A stretch of 40,143 bases of DNA, taken from NCBI RefSeq assembly GCF_007489275.1, contig NZ_VLNR01000062.1, positions 1,090 through 41,232 of the forward strand, written 5' to 3'. Below the pieces are notes generated by a model. That model was not told the DNA's origin. It did not search any database and saw only the letters and a list, made by a program, of their open reading frames with translations. This stretch comes from Aquimarina algiphila (GTDB lineage: Bacteria; Bacteroidota; Bacteroidia; Flavobacteriales; Flavobacteriaceae). Each line of letters begins with the position of its first letter. The first letter of the stretch is position 1. The position numbers and the translations under genes were made by a program. Below are positions 8,101 through 15,739 of this stretch, piece by piece.

Positions 8101-10857
8101 AGTATCTCCGTCTGGAATAGAAAATGTCGTTACATTGGTATAATCTGTTCCATTGGTTGCAGTCCCTGTTAGTGTTAATATTCCTGTAATGGCTGCCCCG
8201 GTTGTGTTGGTTATTCCTCCGTCAATGCTCACAGTAAATGTAGCATTCGAAGTCCCTTCGACTGCATCTGTTGTTTTAGTAATAGAATAGACAAGTATTG
8301 ATGAACATCCTAGCATATCGCCAGTTATAGCCCATAAATTATCATTTATTAATTTCTTTCGAGCATCTCCTCCTAAACAATATATTAATCCATCAGCTCC
8401 CAAAGGGACTCTTGATAGTGTAGTTTGACTTGCCCAGCCTATGAGGGTAGCATCATAGTTCTGTATGGATAAAGCAGAATTAGATAAGGCATCTGTCATA
8501 AATGCTATTTTACTGATATCCCAATTTCCAAGATTCTGATTGAATGCGGTAGCGCTATTAAACATATTAGAGATATTCATAACAGCACTAGTATTCCATC
8601 CTCCAATATCCTGATTGAATGTTATAGCATTATTAAACATAGAACTCATATCTGTCACCGTACTAGTATCCCAACTACTAATATTTTGATTGAATGCTGT
8701 GGCATTATTAAACATAAATTTCATGTCATCTACATTACTCGTATTCCAGTTAACACCTGAAGTCTCAATGTTTTGATTGAAAGCAATTGCATCACTAAAC
8801 ATATAATCCATCTTTATGACACTACTAGTATCCCAATTACTTATATCTTGATTAAATACAGTGGCATTGTTAAACATTGCAGTCATATTTTCGACTAAAC
8901 AGGTATTCCAGGTGCTGATATTTCCATTAAATGCAATTGCGCCATTAAACGCATTTTGCATCTCTGTAATAGTAGATACATTCCAGTTAGAGAGATCAGC
9001 ATTTACTGTAGATGCCTGTCGAAATAAATTATTAAATGAAGTAACATTGGATAAATCTGGAGCATTAATGTCATTTATTTGAAAATTGACAGCGTCCCTG
9101 AAATTAAGTTTTGAAACTGCTAAATCTCCCCATTGTTCTACAGATAAGATATTGGTCGTGTTTACAGGAACCGCTTCAAAATCAAAACTTCCAAATAATC
9201 CATCAATTCTTACTGTATGTACACCTGGTGTCGTATAGGTGTGTGTTTTATTGGGAGTAGTAACATTAGTTTCAATAGGTGTTCCGTCTCCCCAGTCAAT
9301 AGAAAAATCATATTGTAGCAATCCACCATTGTTGTCATTTGGTAGTGTTATAGTTTCATTTAAAGCAGTAGTAGACCAGGTGGTGATAAACAATGAAGAA
9401 CAGTTTAACCCCGCATCATTGATCGTCCATGAATTTGGAGCGTTGGTTAATACATTGTGCGCAGCATCGCTCAAACAGTATGTCAATCTATCTGCACCCA
9501 AAGTAAGTCCGGACTGTACAGTTTGACTTGCCCACCCTATTAATGTTGCATCATAATTAAGGGTTGATAGACCAGAGTTGGATAATGTATTAAACAGTGA
9601 AGCCACATTACTGATATTCCAATCTCCTATATTTTGATTGAATACTGTAGCACTATTAAACATAAATGACATACTCAAGACACTGCTAGTATCCCATCCA
9701 CTAATATCTTGATTAAATGCTCTGGCATTGGCAAACATAAATGACATAGTTCTTACTTTACTGGTAATCCAACCTCCAATATCCTGATTAAATGAATCTG
9801 CACCAGCAAACATACTACTCATGGTTGTTACTTCACTAGTAACCCAATTCCCAATATCCTGATTAAATGCGTCTGCACTGGCAAACATAAAATTCATGTT
9901 CAGAACTTTGCTGGTATCCCAACCGCTAATATCTCCGTTAAATGCTGTAGCACTATTAAACATAAAGTTCATGTCGGTTACTTTACTAGTAATCCAACCT
10001 CCGATTTCCTGATTGAATGCAGTGGCACCATTAAACATACCAGTCATATTAATCACTTCATTTGTAACCCAACCCCCGATATCCTGGTTGAATGCTATAG
10101 CATTAAAGAACATGGTAGATGTATTCGTTACTTTAGCGATATTCCAACCTCCAATATTCTGATTAAATATTAAAGCACCAGAGAACATATCGATCATACT
10201 TGTCACTTCTCCAGTATTCCAGGTAGTGATATCGCCATTAAATGATGTTGCATCACGAAAGGTTTCATTCATACTGGTAATCCCAGATACATCCCAGTTA
10301 GAAAGATTTGCATTTACTGTAGATGCACCGTTAAATAGATCATCAAAAGAAGTGATCTTAGATAAATCTGGAGCATTAGTATCATTTATTTGAAACCTCG
10401 AAGCACCACTGAAACTAAGTTTTGATACAGACAAACTTCCCCACTGATCAACCGATAATAAATTATTTGCATTTGTACTTGTGGGAGTACCTGTAAAGTC
10501 AAATTCTTCGAACAGTCCATTTATTCGAACCGTATAAGTGCCGGGAGTTACATACGTATGTTGTTTACCTGGGGTAGTAACATTGTTTTCGATTACCCCA
10601 TCTCCCCAGTCAATGGTAAAGTTATACCCAGAAGCGACTCCACTATTCGGTAGTGTTATAGTTTCATTTGCAGCAGTAGTTTCCCAAGTAGTGATGAAAT
10701 CTTGAGCATTAATTGATAAACCAATTAAGAAAAAAAGGTAGACAACTATTTTGGATTTTATTTCTATACTAGATAGAATTCTTACATTATAAATTGTGTG
10801 AGAACCCTTATAACAATCCTTAAATTTTATGATTTTTAGGAGTAATGTTTTCATCAC
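5182..10857 (-). CDS. Giant SprB-like surface adhesin with DUF285 repeats, Calx-beta repeats and type B sorting domain
   Basis: The protein has 1891 residues. A long N-region precedes a hydrophobic signal (VVYLFFLIGLSINAQ). A PKD-like domain (about 52-130) is followed by ten 25-residue DUF285/'surface protein 26-residue repeat' units (about 153-430; consensus M-F-N-x-A-x-x-F-N-Q-D-I-G-x-W). A capping segment, a second PKD-like domain (about 486-560) and seven more units (about 586-793) follow. Next are seven Calx-beta repeats of about 115 residues (about 853-1657; A-V-E-G-T-S-x-A-x-F-T-V, then I-T-D-D-D), a DUF11-like domain, an Asp-rich linker with four to five consecutive Asp, and a gliding-motility-associated C-terminal domain (V-I-T-P-N-G-D-G-L-N-D-E, I-Y-N-R-W-G). 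The last domain is the type B sorting signal for type IX secretion. The partner PorP/SprF and OmpA genes lie directly downstream. The likely role is a Ca2+-stabilised surface adhesin; its ligand is unknown. Confidence 0.92.
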   Translation of the reverse strand: MMKTLLLKIIKFKDCYKGSHTIYNVRILSSIEIKSKIVVYLFFLIGLSINAQDFITTWETTAANETITLPNSGVASGYNFTIDWGDGVIENNVTTPGKQHTYVTPGTYTVRINGLFEEFDFTGTPTSTNANNLLSVDQWGSLSVSKLSFSGASRFQINDTNAPDLSKITSFDDLFNGASTVNANLSNWDVSGITSMNETFRDATSFNGDITTWNTGEVTSMIDMFSGALIFNQNIGGWNIAKVTNTSTMFFNAIAFNQDIGGWVTNEVINMTGMFNGATAFNQEIGGWITSKVTDMNFMFNSATAFNGDISGWDTSKVLNMNFMFASADAFNQDIGNWVTSEVTTMSSMFAGADSFNQDIGGWITSKVRTMSFMFANARAFNQDISGWDTSSVLSMSFMFNSATVFNQNIGDWNISNVASLFNTLSNSGLSTLNYDATLIGWASQTVQSGLTLGADRLTYCLSDAAHNVLTNAPNSWTINDAGLNCSSLFITTWSTTALNETITLPNDNNGGLLQYDFSIDWGDGTPIETNVTTPNKTHTYTTPGVHTVRIDGLFGSFDFEAVPVNTTNILSVEQWGDLAVSKLNFRDAVNFQINDINAPDLSNVTSFNNLFRQASTVNADLSNWNVSTITEMQNAFNGAIAFNGNISTWNTCLVENMTAMFNNATVFNQDISNWDTSSVIKMDYMFSDAIAFNQNIETSGVNWNTSNVDDMKFMFNNATAFNQNISSWDTSTVTDMSSMFNNAITFNQDIGGWNTSAVMNISNMFNSATAFNQNLGNWDISKIAFMTDALSNSALSIQNYDATLIGWASQTTLSRVPLGADGLIYCLGGDARKKLINDNLWAITGDMLGCSSILVYSITKTTDAVEGTSNATFTVSIDGGITNTTGAAITGILTLTGTATNGTDYTNVTTFSIPDGDTNVVVTIPVIDDTEVELQETIIATISAPSTGSINTTNNSDTATITDDDSTALAISIGSAVNAVEGTSNAAFTISLDGGVTNKTGSAITGTLTLTGTATNGTDYTDVTTFSIADGDTNTVVTIPVTNDTEVEPLETIIATISVPSIGSINITNNADTATITDDDGAALSYSITKTTDAIEGTSDAMFTVSIDGGIVNTTGAAITGVLTLTGTATNGIDYTNVTTFSISEGDDNVLVTIPVTNDTEVEPQETIIATISTPSIGSINTTNNADTATITDDDGAALTYSIIKTTDAIEGTSDATFTVSIDGGITNTTGAVITGTLTLTGTATNGTDYTNVATFSIREGDTNVIVTIPVTNDTDIESLETIIATISAPNIGNINTTNNTDIATITDDDVTALTYSITKTADAVEGSTDATFTVSIDGGINNTSGSAITGTMALTGTATNGIDYTNVTTFSIAAGNNSVIITIPVIDDSNVELPETIIATISTPSIGNINPSNTSDTATITDDDSAALTISIGAPTNAVEGTSDATFTVSLDGGVTNTTGAPITGTLLLTGTATNGIDYTNIASFSIADGDTNVIVTIPVTNDTEAEPQETIIATISSPSIGNINTVNNSSSATITDDDNAALTISIGSPVNAIEGTSNAAFTVSLDNGVTNATGTAITGTIVLTGTATNGIDYTDVITFSIVNGDTDTIITIPVVNDVEIEPQETIIATISLPSIGNINTINNSATAIITDDDVPPNPNLALSKTGVYEDTNNDGVLNTGDQIVYTFVIENNGSEIITNIMITDPLPGIVLSGESIDLAPGEIDDSTFTAIYDLTENDILTSSVTNQAFVTGIDPMNVEIIDFSDDPNDDTNSDDDDDGDGEDPTITELQNEDELTIYEVITPNGDGLNDELRISGLVKYPNNNIIIYNRWGAKVFEAEGYEQKGTPLFKGIAKGKKKVLPTGAYFFTLQYQNSIGTATFKSGYLHIN
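5885..8300 (-). repeat. Seven tandem Calx-beta coding repeats of about 345 bp
   Basis: On the plus strand the recurring segment 'catcatcatctgttat' (antisense of the I-T-D-D-D end) appears near 5890, 6235, 6580, 6925, 7265, 7610 and 7955, a period of about 345 bp. Two sub-types alternate in their first strand: Y-S-I-T-K-T-T-D-A (units 1, 3, 4, 5) and I-S-I-G-S/A-x-x-N-A (units 2, 6, 7). The high similarity points to recent internal duplication or gene conversion. Confidence 0.85.
8480..10400 (-). repeat. Two arrays of 75-bp DUF285 coding repeats
   Basis: Ten units (about 9570-10400) and seven units (about 8480-9100) of a 25-residue repeat are separated by a cap (L-G-A-D-x-L-x-Y-C-L) and a PKD-like domain. 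One unit of the second array has extra residues (E-T-S-G-V-N-W in place of the plain W position). The two half-genes (PKD, DUF285 array, cap) look like a duplication of one ancestral block. Confidence 0.8.
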
Positions 10858-10965
10858 ATATTGATAATTTAATTGGGGTTTATTAAAATAAAAATATATC
10901 CTAAGTGGATAAATTACTGGTATCGAAGAATGTCATGTTACAACTACCGTGGAGTATTTAATATT

Positions 10966-11205
10966 TTAATATTCAGGTTTTGTGTGTTTAAAAAAAGACA
11001 ATGCATTTTCAGCACGAGTAATTAATGAATGATGTTCTAAAGAAAAATGTATAGCTACAATAACTATAGAACTCATAAGAAAGAAAGAATACATTAATTG
11101 TACTGAGCACAAAGCATTTGAAATAACTTCATGATTGGGTAGAGAAGAAAATGAAAATGTTATAAAACATTGAACTACAAATAAAATAGGGGTAATTTTA
11201 TGCAT
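10966..11205 (-). CDS. Small hydrophobic hypothetical protein
   Basis: The open frame from ATG at 11205-11203 encodes 79 residues (MHKITPILFVVQ...). A longer frame to 11226 would need a TTG start and adds only seven residues. It has two hydrophobic segments, about 4-20 and 33-55, and a polar tail ending HTKPEY, so it could be a small inner-membrane protein. I recognise no family. It lies alone between the adhesin operon and the regulatory gap. Codon use does not strongly argue for or against it. Confidence 0.4.
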   Translation of the reverse strand: MHKITPILFVVQCFITFSFSSLPNHEVISNALCSVQLMYSFFLMSSIVIVAIHFSLEHHSLITRAENALSFFKHTKPEY

Positions 11206-11796
11206 ATTAACTTTTTTTAAGTTCAAGAGAAAAACATGATGGTATTTTCTACTTTAAATCAATACTATTTTTAATTTCTTAAAAGACATTCTGTTAAGTC
11301 ATTTGAAATTCAAATCAAGAAATAAATAAGAAGCTAATTATTGATAGATTTTCTAATTTTGCGATTTTGTTATTTATTTCTCAATTCTCAAATCTTTAAC
11401 TCTATAGAAACAAATGTAGAAGGATAAGCAATGTTTTAAGGATAAATACGGTATACAAAAGGTTACTCTTGATGAACAAAAGGTCTTAAAAAGGAAACAA
11501 AAGGTATACAAATCTGTTAATACATGTATAAAATAGCCAATAGATCAATTAAATGGCATCAGAATTGACTGAAGGAATAGTATTAGTAAAAACGTTAAAA
11601 AGACAGTATTAGTATATAGGTAGGACAAATTTATATTTCATTTTTAATTATATATGTATAATAGTTATTTAAGAAAAATTAAAATTAGAAATATAAGTAT
11701 TGTCGCATCTTGTAATTAATATCTAATTACCCCGCGAAAACTTTGTCCTTGTTTCTGTTATTGTCTATATTACATATGATTAATTTAATTATTATT
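11206..11796. other. 591-base non-coding gap with a phased-repeat operator candidate
   Basis: No convincing protein frame lies here. The stretch is very A/T-rich and contains the three phased 9-bp repeats at 11455-11505. Between about 11640 and 11700 lies a run of A/T-only sequence (TATATATGTATAATAG-like) that could hold a promoter. A frame open from a TTG at 11743 exists, but it only extends the peptide gene at 11797 upstream through an implausible Leu/Ile-rich stretch. Confidence 0.5.
11455..11505. promoter_or_regulatory. Three direct 9-bp repeats ACAAAAGGT at an exact 21-bp period
   Basis: ACAAAAGGT occurs identically at 11455-11463, 11476-11484 and 11497-11505, each separated by 12 bases of unrelated sequence. 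A 21-bp period equals two helical turns, so all copies face the same side of the DNA. A 9-bp direct repeat with a 12-bp spacer is the known architecture for LytTR-type response regulators such as those controlling peptide bacteriocin genes. The sites lie about 290 bases upstream of the double-glycine peptide gene and about 250 bases upstream of the divergent small gene at 11205. Which gene they control is unknown. Confidence 0.6.
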
Positions 11797-11931
11797 ATGA
11801 ACAAGGATGCTATTTTCAAAAAAGAAACCTTTCAGGAAATTTCTAAAAAACAGATGAGAATAATACAGGGAGGTAGTTATGAAGCATGGCCAGCTAAATG
11901 GTATGTGCCATCCGATGAAAATGATAGTTAG
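11797..11931 (+). CDS. Double-glycine leader peptide precursor (RiPP/bacteriocin-like), 44 residues
   Basis: From ATG at 11797 the peptide is 44 residues. Leader residues 1-26 end in E-I-S-K-K-Q-M-R-I-I-Q-G-G, the classic 'L-x-x-I-x-G-G' leader seen in Bacteroidetes natural-product precursors and in bacteriocins cut by peptidase-containing ABC transporters. The 18-residue core, SYEAWPAKWYVPSDENDS, has two Trp, two Tyr and no Cys. No Cys excludes an ordinary lanthipeptide or disulfide bacteriocin. I chose this ATG because the upstream extension (TTG at 11743) reads through a non-leader-like Leu/Ile stretch. No transporter or maturase gene is in the window. It is tail-to-tail with the halogenase-like gene, 34 bp away. 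Identity as a secreted peptide is inference. Confidence 0.62.
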   Translation: MNKDAIFKKETFQEISKKQMRIIQGGSYEAWPAKWYVPSDENDS

Positions 11932-11965
11932 ATACATTTTATCTTATCTATTGCGATAGCAAACT

Positions 11966-13240
11966 CTATTTTAAAAAGAAACTTTTTTGATATTTAGCGA
12001 CTTCTTGACTATTTTCAAGTCTAATAACATGTGCAACAGTGCCAATAAGTCTGTCATGATTTTTTACAAAAGGGTTAGTTTTATCCCAGACATAACCAGC
12101 TAATACAGCGCAGATTTGCTTTTTAATTTCAGGATTGTTAGTACCTTCAAAAAAGACTGTCTGCAAGTTTCCTGTGTACCATTCTTTAACATAACTGCTA
12201 AAAACAGTTGTACCTTCTACAATATAATCTGCATATTTTTTCTGCCAATCTACAGTTTCATTATTAAGCTCTTTTACTATGAGTTTTGCTGCAAGCAATC
12301 CAGATTCTGTAGCAAATGTCACTCCAGATGAAAACACAGGATCCAAAAACTCTGCACTATTTCCTGTAAGTGCAAAGCCTTTGCCAAATAATTTCTTTAC
12401 AGATTTTGAATAATTTTTAATAATAATGGGTTCAAATAGAAAATCGACATCTTTAAATCTTTCGTGATAGTATTTAGAAAGTTTCAACATACTTTGTAAT
12501 TTTTTAGTTGCATTACCTTCAAAGTTGTCTAATACTTCATTTTTACACACATAACCAATACTCGTTTTTCCGTTTGAAAATGGAATAACCCACAGCCAAC
12601 AATCCTTATCAATAACGTCAAAAGTAATTAAAGTTCCTTCTCTCCCTTCTGGTCTGTGAATATCTTCTACATGGGTAAATATAGAGGAATGCTTGGGTAT
12701 CTTTGAAGGCTTATCTAAATCTAAAAGTCGTGGCAAAACACGACCAAAACCGCTAGAATCAATTATATATTTAGCTTTAATGACGTATTGCTCTTTTGTT
12801 TTTGTTTTTACGGTGGTTTTAGATATCCCATTTTTTTCAAACTCGACATCAACAACTTCATGTCCAAATGCAATATCGACTCCTTTCTCTTTAAGCTTGT
12901 CGGTTAATAACAAATCAAAATCGGCTCTTGGGACTTGCCAGGTCCAATTATAACCTTCTGTATGTTTTTTACTGAAATCAAATTCACAAAAAGTATTTTC
13001 TCTTATAAATCGAGCACCACTTTTTATTTCAAACCCATACTCTTTAATCGTATCTAGTAATCCTACTTCTTCAAAATGGTCCATACACCTGGGTAAAAGG
13101 CTTTCACCAATTACAAAGCGCGGAAATTCGCTTTTTTCTATAACTTTAATATTGGCTTCTTTATTATGTAAATAAGCAGCGGCAACGCATCCAGAAGGTC
13201 CCGCACCTATGATTAAAACATCAATTTCTATATCTTGCAT
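11966..13240 (-). CDS. Flavin-dependent halogenase-like FAD oxidoreductase
   Basis: The protein has 424 residues. The Rossmann FAD motif is G-A-G-P-S-G at 12-17. The family motif P-R-F-V-I-G-E-S-L-L-P-R (40-51), the W-Q-V-P-R-A-D-F-D motif (101-109) and D-P-V-F-S-S-G-V (about 310) are present. The W-L-W-V-I-P at 215-220 fits WxWxIP, the hallmark that separates flavin-dependent halogenases from monooxygenases. K73 in I-K-S-G-A-R-F lies where such enzymes carry the catalytic Lys (inference). The gene is divergent from the aryl polyene operon (118-bp shared intergenic region). Relatives occur with flexirubin and xanthomonadin clusters, where they may chlorinate or oxidise the aryl head. A geranylgeranyl-reductase-like role is the main alternative. 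A flavin reductase partner is not seen. Confidence 0.78.
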   Translation of the reverse strand: MQDIEIDVLIIGAGPSGCVAAAYLHNKEANIKVIEKSEFPRFVIGESLLPRCMDHFEEVGLLDTIKEYGFEIKSGARFIRENTFCEFDFSKKHTEGYNWTWQVPRADFDLLLTDKLKEKGVDIAFGHEVVDVEFEKNGISKTTVKTKTKEQYVIKAKYIIDSSGFGRVLPRLLDLDKPSKIPKHSSIFTHVEDIHRPEGREGTLITFDVIDKDCWLWVIPFSNGKTSIGYVCKNEVLDNFEGNATKKLQSMLKLSKYYHERFKDVDFLFEPIIIKNYSKSVKKLFGKGFALTGNSAEFLDPVFSSGVTFATESGLLAAKLIVKELNNETVDWQKKYADYIVEGTTVFSSYVKEWYTGNLQTVFFEGTNNPEIKKQICAVLAGYVWDKTNPFVKNHDRLIGTVAHVIRLENSQEVAKYQKSFFLK

Positions 13241-13358
13241 GTACTAATGGATATAACCAATTAATTATTATATTTTTGTGAATTAGAATATTTACCATCC
13301 AATTTTAGGAAGTAAACATAACACTATTATAATAAAAACTACTGAGATTTAATCCTAT
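13241..13358. promoter_or_regulatory. Divergent promoter region between halogenase-like gene and aryl polyene operon
   Basis: The 118-bp region holds TATTTTTG (13271-13278), an exact match to the Bacteroidetes -7 element TAnnTTTG on the plus strand, 80 bases before the lyase ATG. The minus strand holds TATGTTTA (13320-13313), one mismatch from the same element, before the halogenase-like gene. No clear -33 TTG is found at the right spacing for either, so this is tentative. Confidence 0.4.
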
Positions 13359-14885
13359 ATGATCACAATTAAGGGAGCATTAGACCTAAATACATTTTAT
13401 AAAATAATCTTTGAAAATGAATCTGTCGCAATCGATAATCAAATAAAAGCTAATGTTAACGCTAGTTTTGAATTCTTAAAAGAATTTTCTGCAAATAAAG
13501 TAATATATGGTGTGAATACTGGTTTTGGTCCAATGGCACAGTATAAAATAAAAGATGAAGAACGCATTAATTTACAATATAACCTTATAAGAAGTCATGC
13601 GTCTGGTTCTGGAAATCTAATTCCGCAAAAATATGTAAGAGCAACCATGTTAGCACGCCTTAATACTTTGTCTTTGGGAAGATCAGGTGTTCATAGTTCT
13701 GTAATTAACTTAATGACTACGTTAATTAATAAAAATATTACACCAGTAATATATGAGCATGGTGGTGTTGGTGCAAGTGGGGATTTGGTGCAATTAGCGC
13801 ACTTAGCTTTAACACTTATAGGTGAAGGTGAAGTTATCTATAAAGGAGAACGTGAGCTGACTAAAACTGTATTTGAAAGAGAAAATTTAAAACCAATTTC
13901 TGTAGAAATCAGAGAAGGAATAGCGTTAATGAATGGTACATCTGTAATGACTGGAATTGGTGTGGTCAATACTATTTATACCAGGAGATTACTTAATTGG
14001 ATGGTTTCTATTTCGGCTTCAATAAATGAAATTGTAAAAGCATATGATGATCATTTATCATTAGAACTCAATCAATCTAAAAAACATATTGGTCAGCGAG
14101 AAATTGCTAAAATGATGCGCCAGCATTTGCAAGATAGTTCGTTAGTGAGAAAACGAGAACATCATCTTTATACAGATACAGATGAAGTCGATGTCTTTGA
14201 GGATAAAGTGCAAGAATATTATTCGCTTCGTTGTGTTCCACAAATTTTAGGGCCTGTTTTAGATACATTAAATACGGTTGAAAGAATCCTGTTCGAAGAA
14301 ATAAATTCTGCCAATGATAATCCTATTATCGATTTAGAAAACAAACATGTCTATCATGGAGGTAATTTTCATGGAGATTATGTGTCCTTAGAAATGGATA
14401 AGCTAAAATTAGTAGTGACAAAAATGAGTATGCTTGCTGAGCGACAACTTAATTATTTAGTAAACCCTAAATTAAATGATATTCTGCCGGCTTTTGTAAA
14501 TTTGGGAACTTTGGGACTTAATTTTGGTATGCAGGGTTCGCAATTTACTGCAACATCTACAACAGCTGAAAATCAAATGTTGTCAAATTCAATGTATGTG
14601 CATAGTATTCCTAATAATAATGACAATCAGGATATTGTAAGCATGGGAACCAATGCTGCACTTATTACTAAAAAAGTGATTGAAAATGCTTTTGAAGTTG
14701 TAGCTATAGAACTTATTACTATTATACAAGCAATAGAATACTTAGAAGTACAGAACGAAGTATCTTCAAAAACTAGAAAAATGTATGAAGATATTCGAAA
14801 AATTGTTCCTAAATTTAAAGAAGACATTATTATGTATCCTTATATTAATGAAGTGAAAAATTATATCATTAATAACGAAATTTAA
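13359..14885 (+). CDS. Tyrosine ammonia-lyase (HAL/PAL family)
   Basis: The protein has 508 residues and the full length of the family. The Ala-Ser-Gly triad that forms the MIO cofactor is at 139-141 in G-G-V-G-A-S-G-D-L. The catalytic Tyr50 is in Y-G-V-N-T-G-F-G. S-H at 79-80 (R-S-H-A-S-G) is the substrate-pocket pair of Tyr/His-type rather than Phe-type lyases. Other family motifs are N-S-A-N-D-N-P, Y-H-G-G-N-F-H-G and N-N-N-D-N-Q-D. The sequence closely resembles my memory of the characterised Flavobacterium johnsoniae enzyme. It should deaminate L-tyrosine to 4-coumarate, the starter of aryl polyenes and flexirubins. As first gene of the operon it sets the aryl head. HutH is excluded by context rather than by motif. 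Confidence 0.9.
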   Translation: MITIKGALDLNTFYKIIFENESVAIDNQIKANVNASFEFLKEFSANKVIYGVNTGFGPMAQYKIKDEERINLQYNLIRSHASGSGNLIPQKYVRATMLARLNTLSLGRSGVHSSVINLMTTLINKNITPVIYEHGGVGASGDLVQLAHLALTLIGEGEVIYKGERELTKTVFERENLKPISVEIREGIALMNGTSVMTGIGVVNTIYTRRLLNWMVSISASINEIVKAYDDHLSLELNQSKKHIGQREIAKMMRQHLQDSSLVRKREHHLYTDTDEVDVFEDKVQEYYSLRCVPQILGPVLDTLNTVERILFEEINSANDNPIIDLENKHVYHGGNFHGDYVSLEMDKLKLVVTKMSMLAERQLNYLVNPKLNDILPAFVNLGTLGLNFGMQGSQFTATSTTAENQMLSNSMYVHSIPNNNDNQDIVSMGTNAALITKKVIENAFEVVAIELITIIQAIEYLEVQNEVSSKTRKMYEDIRKIVPKFKEDIIMYPYINEVKNYIINNEI

Positions 14886-14975
14886 ATCTATAAGATTTTT
14901 AAAAGAGAAAAATGAATTTTTTGAAGAGGCATGATACAAAAATGAGGAACTATTTAGATCGTAGACTTTAATTCA

Positions 14976-15719
14976 ATGAGTGACCAAAAAAAATATGTAT
15001 TAGTAACTGGTGGCTCTCGTGGTATTGGTAGAGCCATTTGTATACAACTTGCAAAAGACACTGACTATTCTATTTTAATTAATTACCATACCAATGAAGA
15101 TGCTGCTAATGAAACACTAAACTCAATTAAAGAACTAGGTGGATCTGGTGAAATTATAAAATTTGATGTTTCTGATTTTAATGATGTGAAGCAACAATTA
15201 GACGATTGGAACAATACACATGAAAATACTATAATTGAAGTACTTGTCAATAATGCTGGTATCACTAAAGATGGCCTGTTTTTATGGATGCAACCCAACG
15301 ATTGGAATTCTGTAATACAAACAAATCTCAATAGCTTTTATAACGTGACCAATCATGTATTAAAAGATATGTTGCTAAATAAATACGGTAGAATCATCAA
15401 TATAGTATCTGTTTCTGGACTTAAAGGAACTGTTGGTCAGACAAACTATGCTGCATCAAAAGGGGCTATTATTGCGGCAACTAAATCATTAGCTCAAGAA
15501 ATTGCAAAGAAAAATGTTACGGTTAATGCAGTTGCACCTGGATTTATTAAAACCGATATGACGATAGATTTGGATGAAAAAGAATTAAAAAGACTCATTC
15601 CGGCTAATCGCTTTGGACACCCAGAAGAAGTTGCACAATTAGTGTCATTTCTTGCATCTAAAAATTCATCTTATATCACAGGTGAAATCATTAATATTAA
15701 CGGAGGGATTTATTCATAA
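14976..15719 (+). CDS. fabG: 3-oxoacyl-ACP reductase, FabG-like SDR
   Basis: The 247-residue protein is a classical short-chain dehydrogenase. It has T-G-G-S-R-G-I-G for NADP(H) binding at 11-18, N-N-A-G at 92-95, a catalytic Ser near 145 and Y158-x-x-x-K162 in N-Y-A-A-S-K. The C-terminus ends in the family pattern S-S-Y-I-T-G-E-I-I-N-I-N-G-G. Within the cluster it should reduce the beta-keto group at each extension round, as ApeQ does in aryl polyene pathways. It lies 90 bp after the lyase gene, the largest clean gap early in the operon. Confidence 0.9.
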   Translation: MSDQKKYVLVTGGSRGIGRAICIQLAKDTDYSILINYHTNEDAANETLNSIKELGGSGEIIKFDVSDFNDVKQQLDDWNNTHENTIIEVLVNNAGITKDGLFLWMQPNDWNSVIQTNLNSFYNVTNHVLKDMLLNKYGRIINIVSVSGLKGTVGQTNYAASKGAIIAATKSLAQEIAKKNVTVNAVAPGFIKTDMTIDLDEKELKRLIPANRFGHPEEVAQLVSFLASKNSSYITGEIININGGIYS

Positions 15720-15739
15720 ACTAGACTGAAGAAAGAAAA

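Noticed and set aside
11932..11965. Weak TTGC/GCAA hairpin between the converging peptide and halogenase-like genes
   Set aside because: Only a 4-bp stem and no T-tract on either side, so I do not call it a terminator.
14912..14971. 19-codon frame between the lyase and the ketoreductase genes
   Set aside because: Too short, with no recognisable motif. It ends just before the next start and could be chance.
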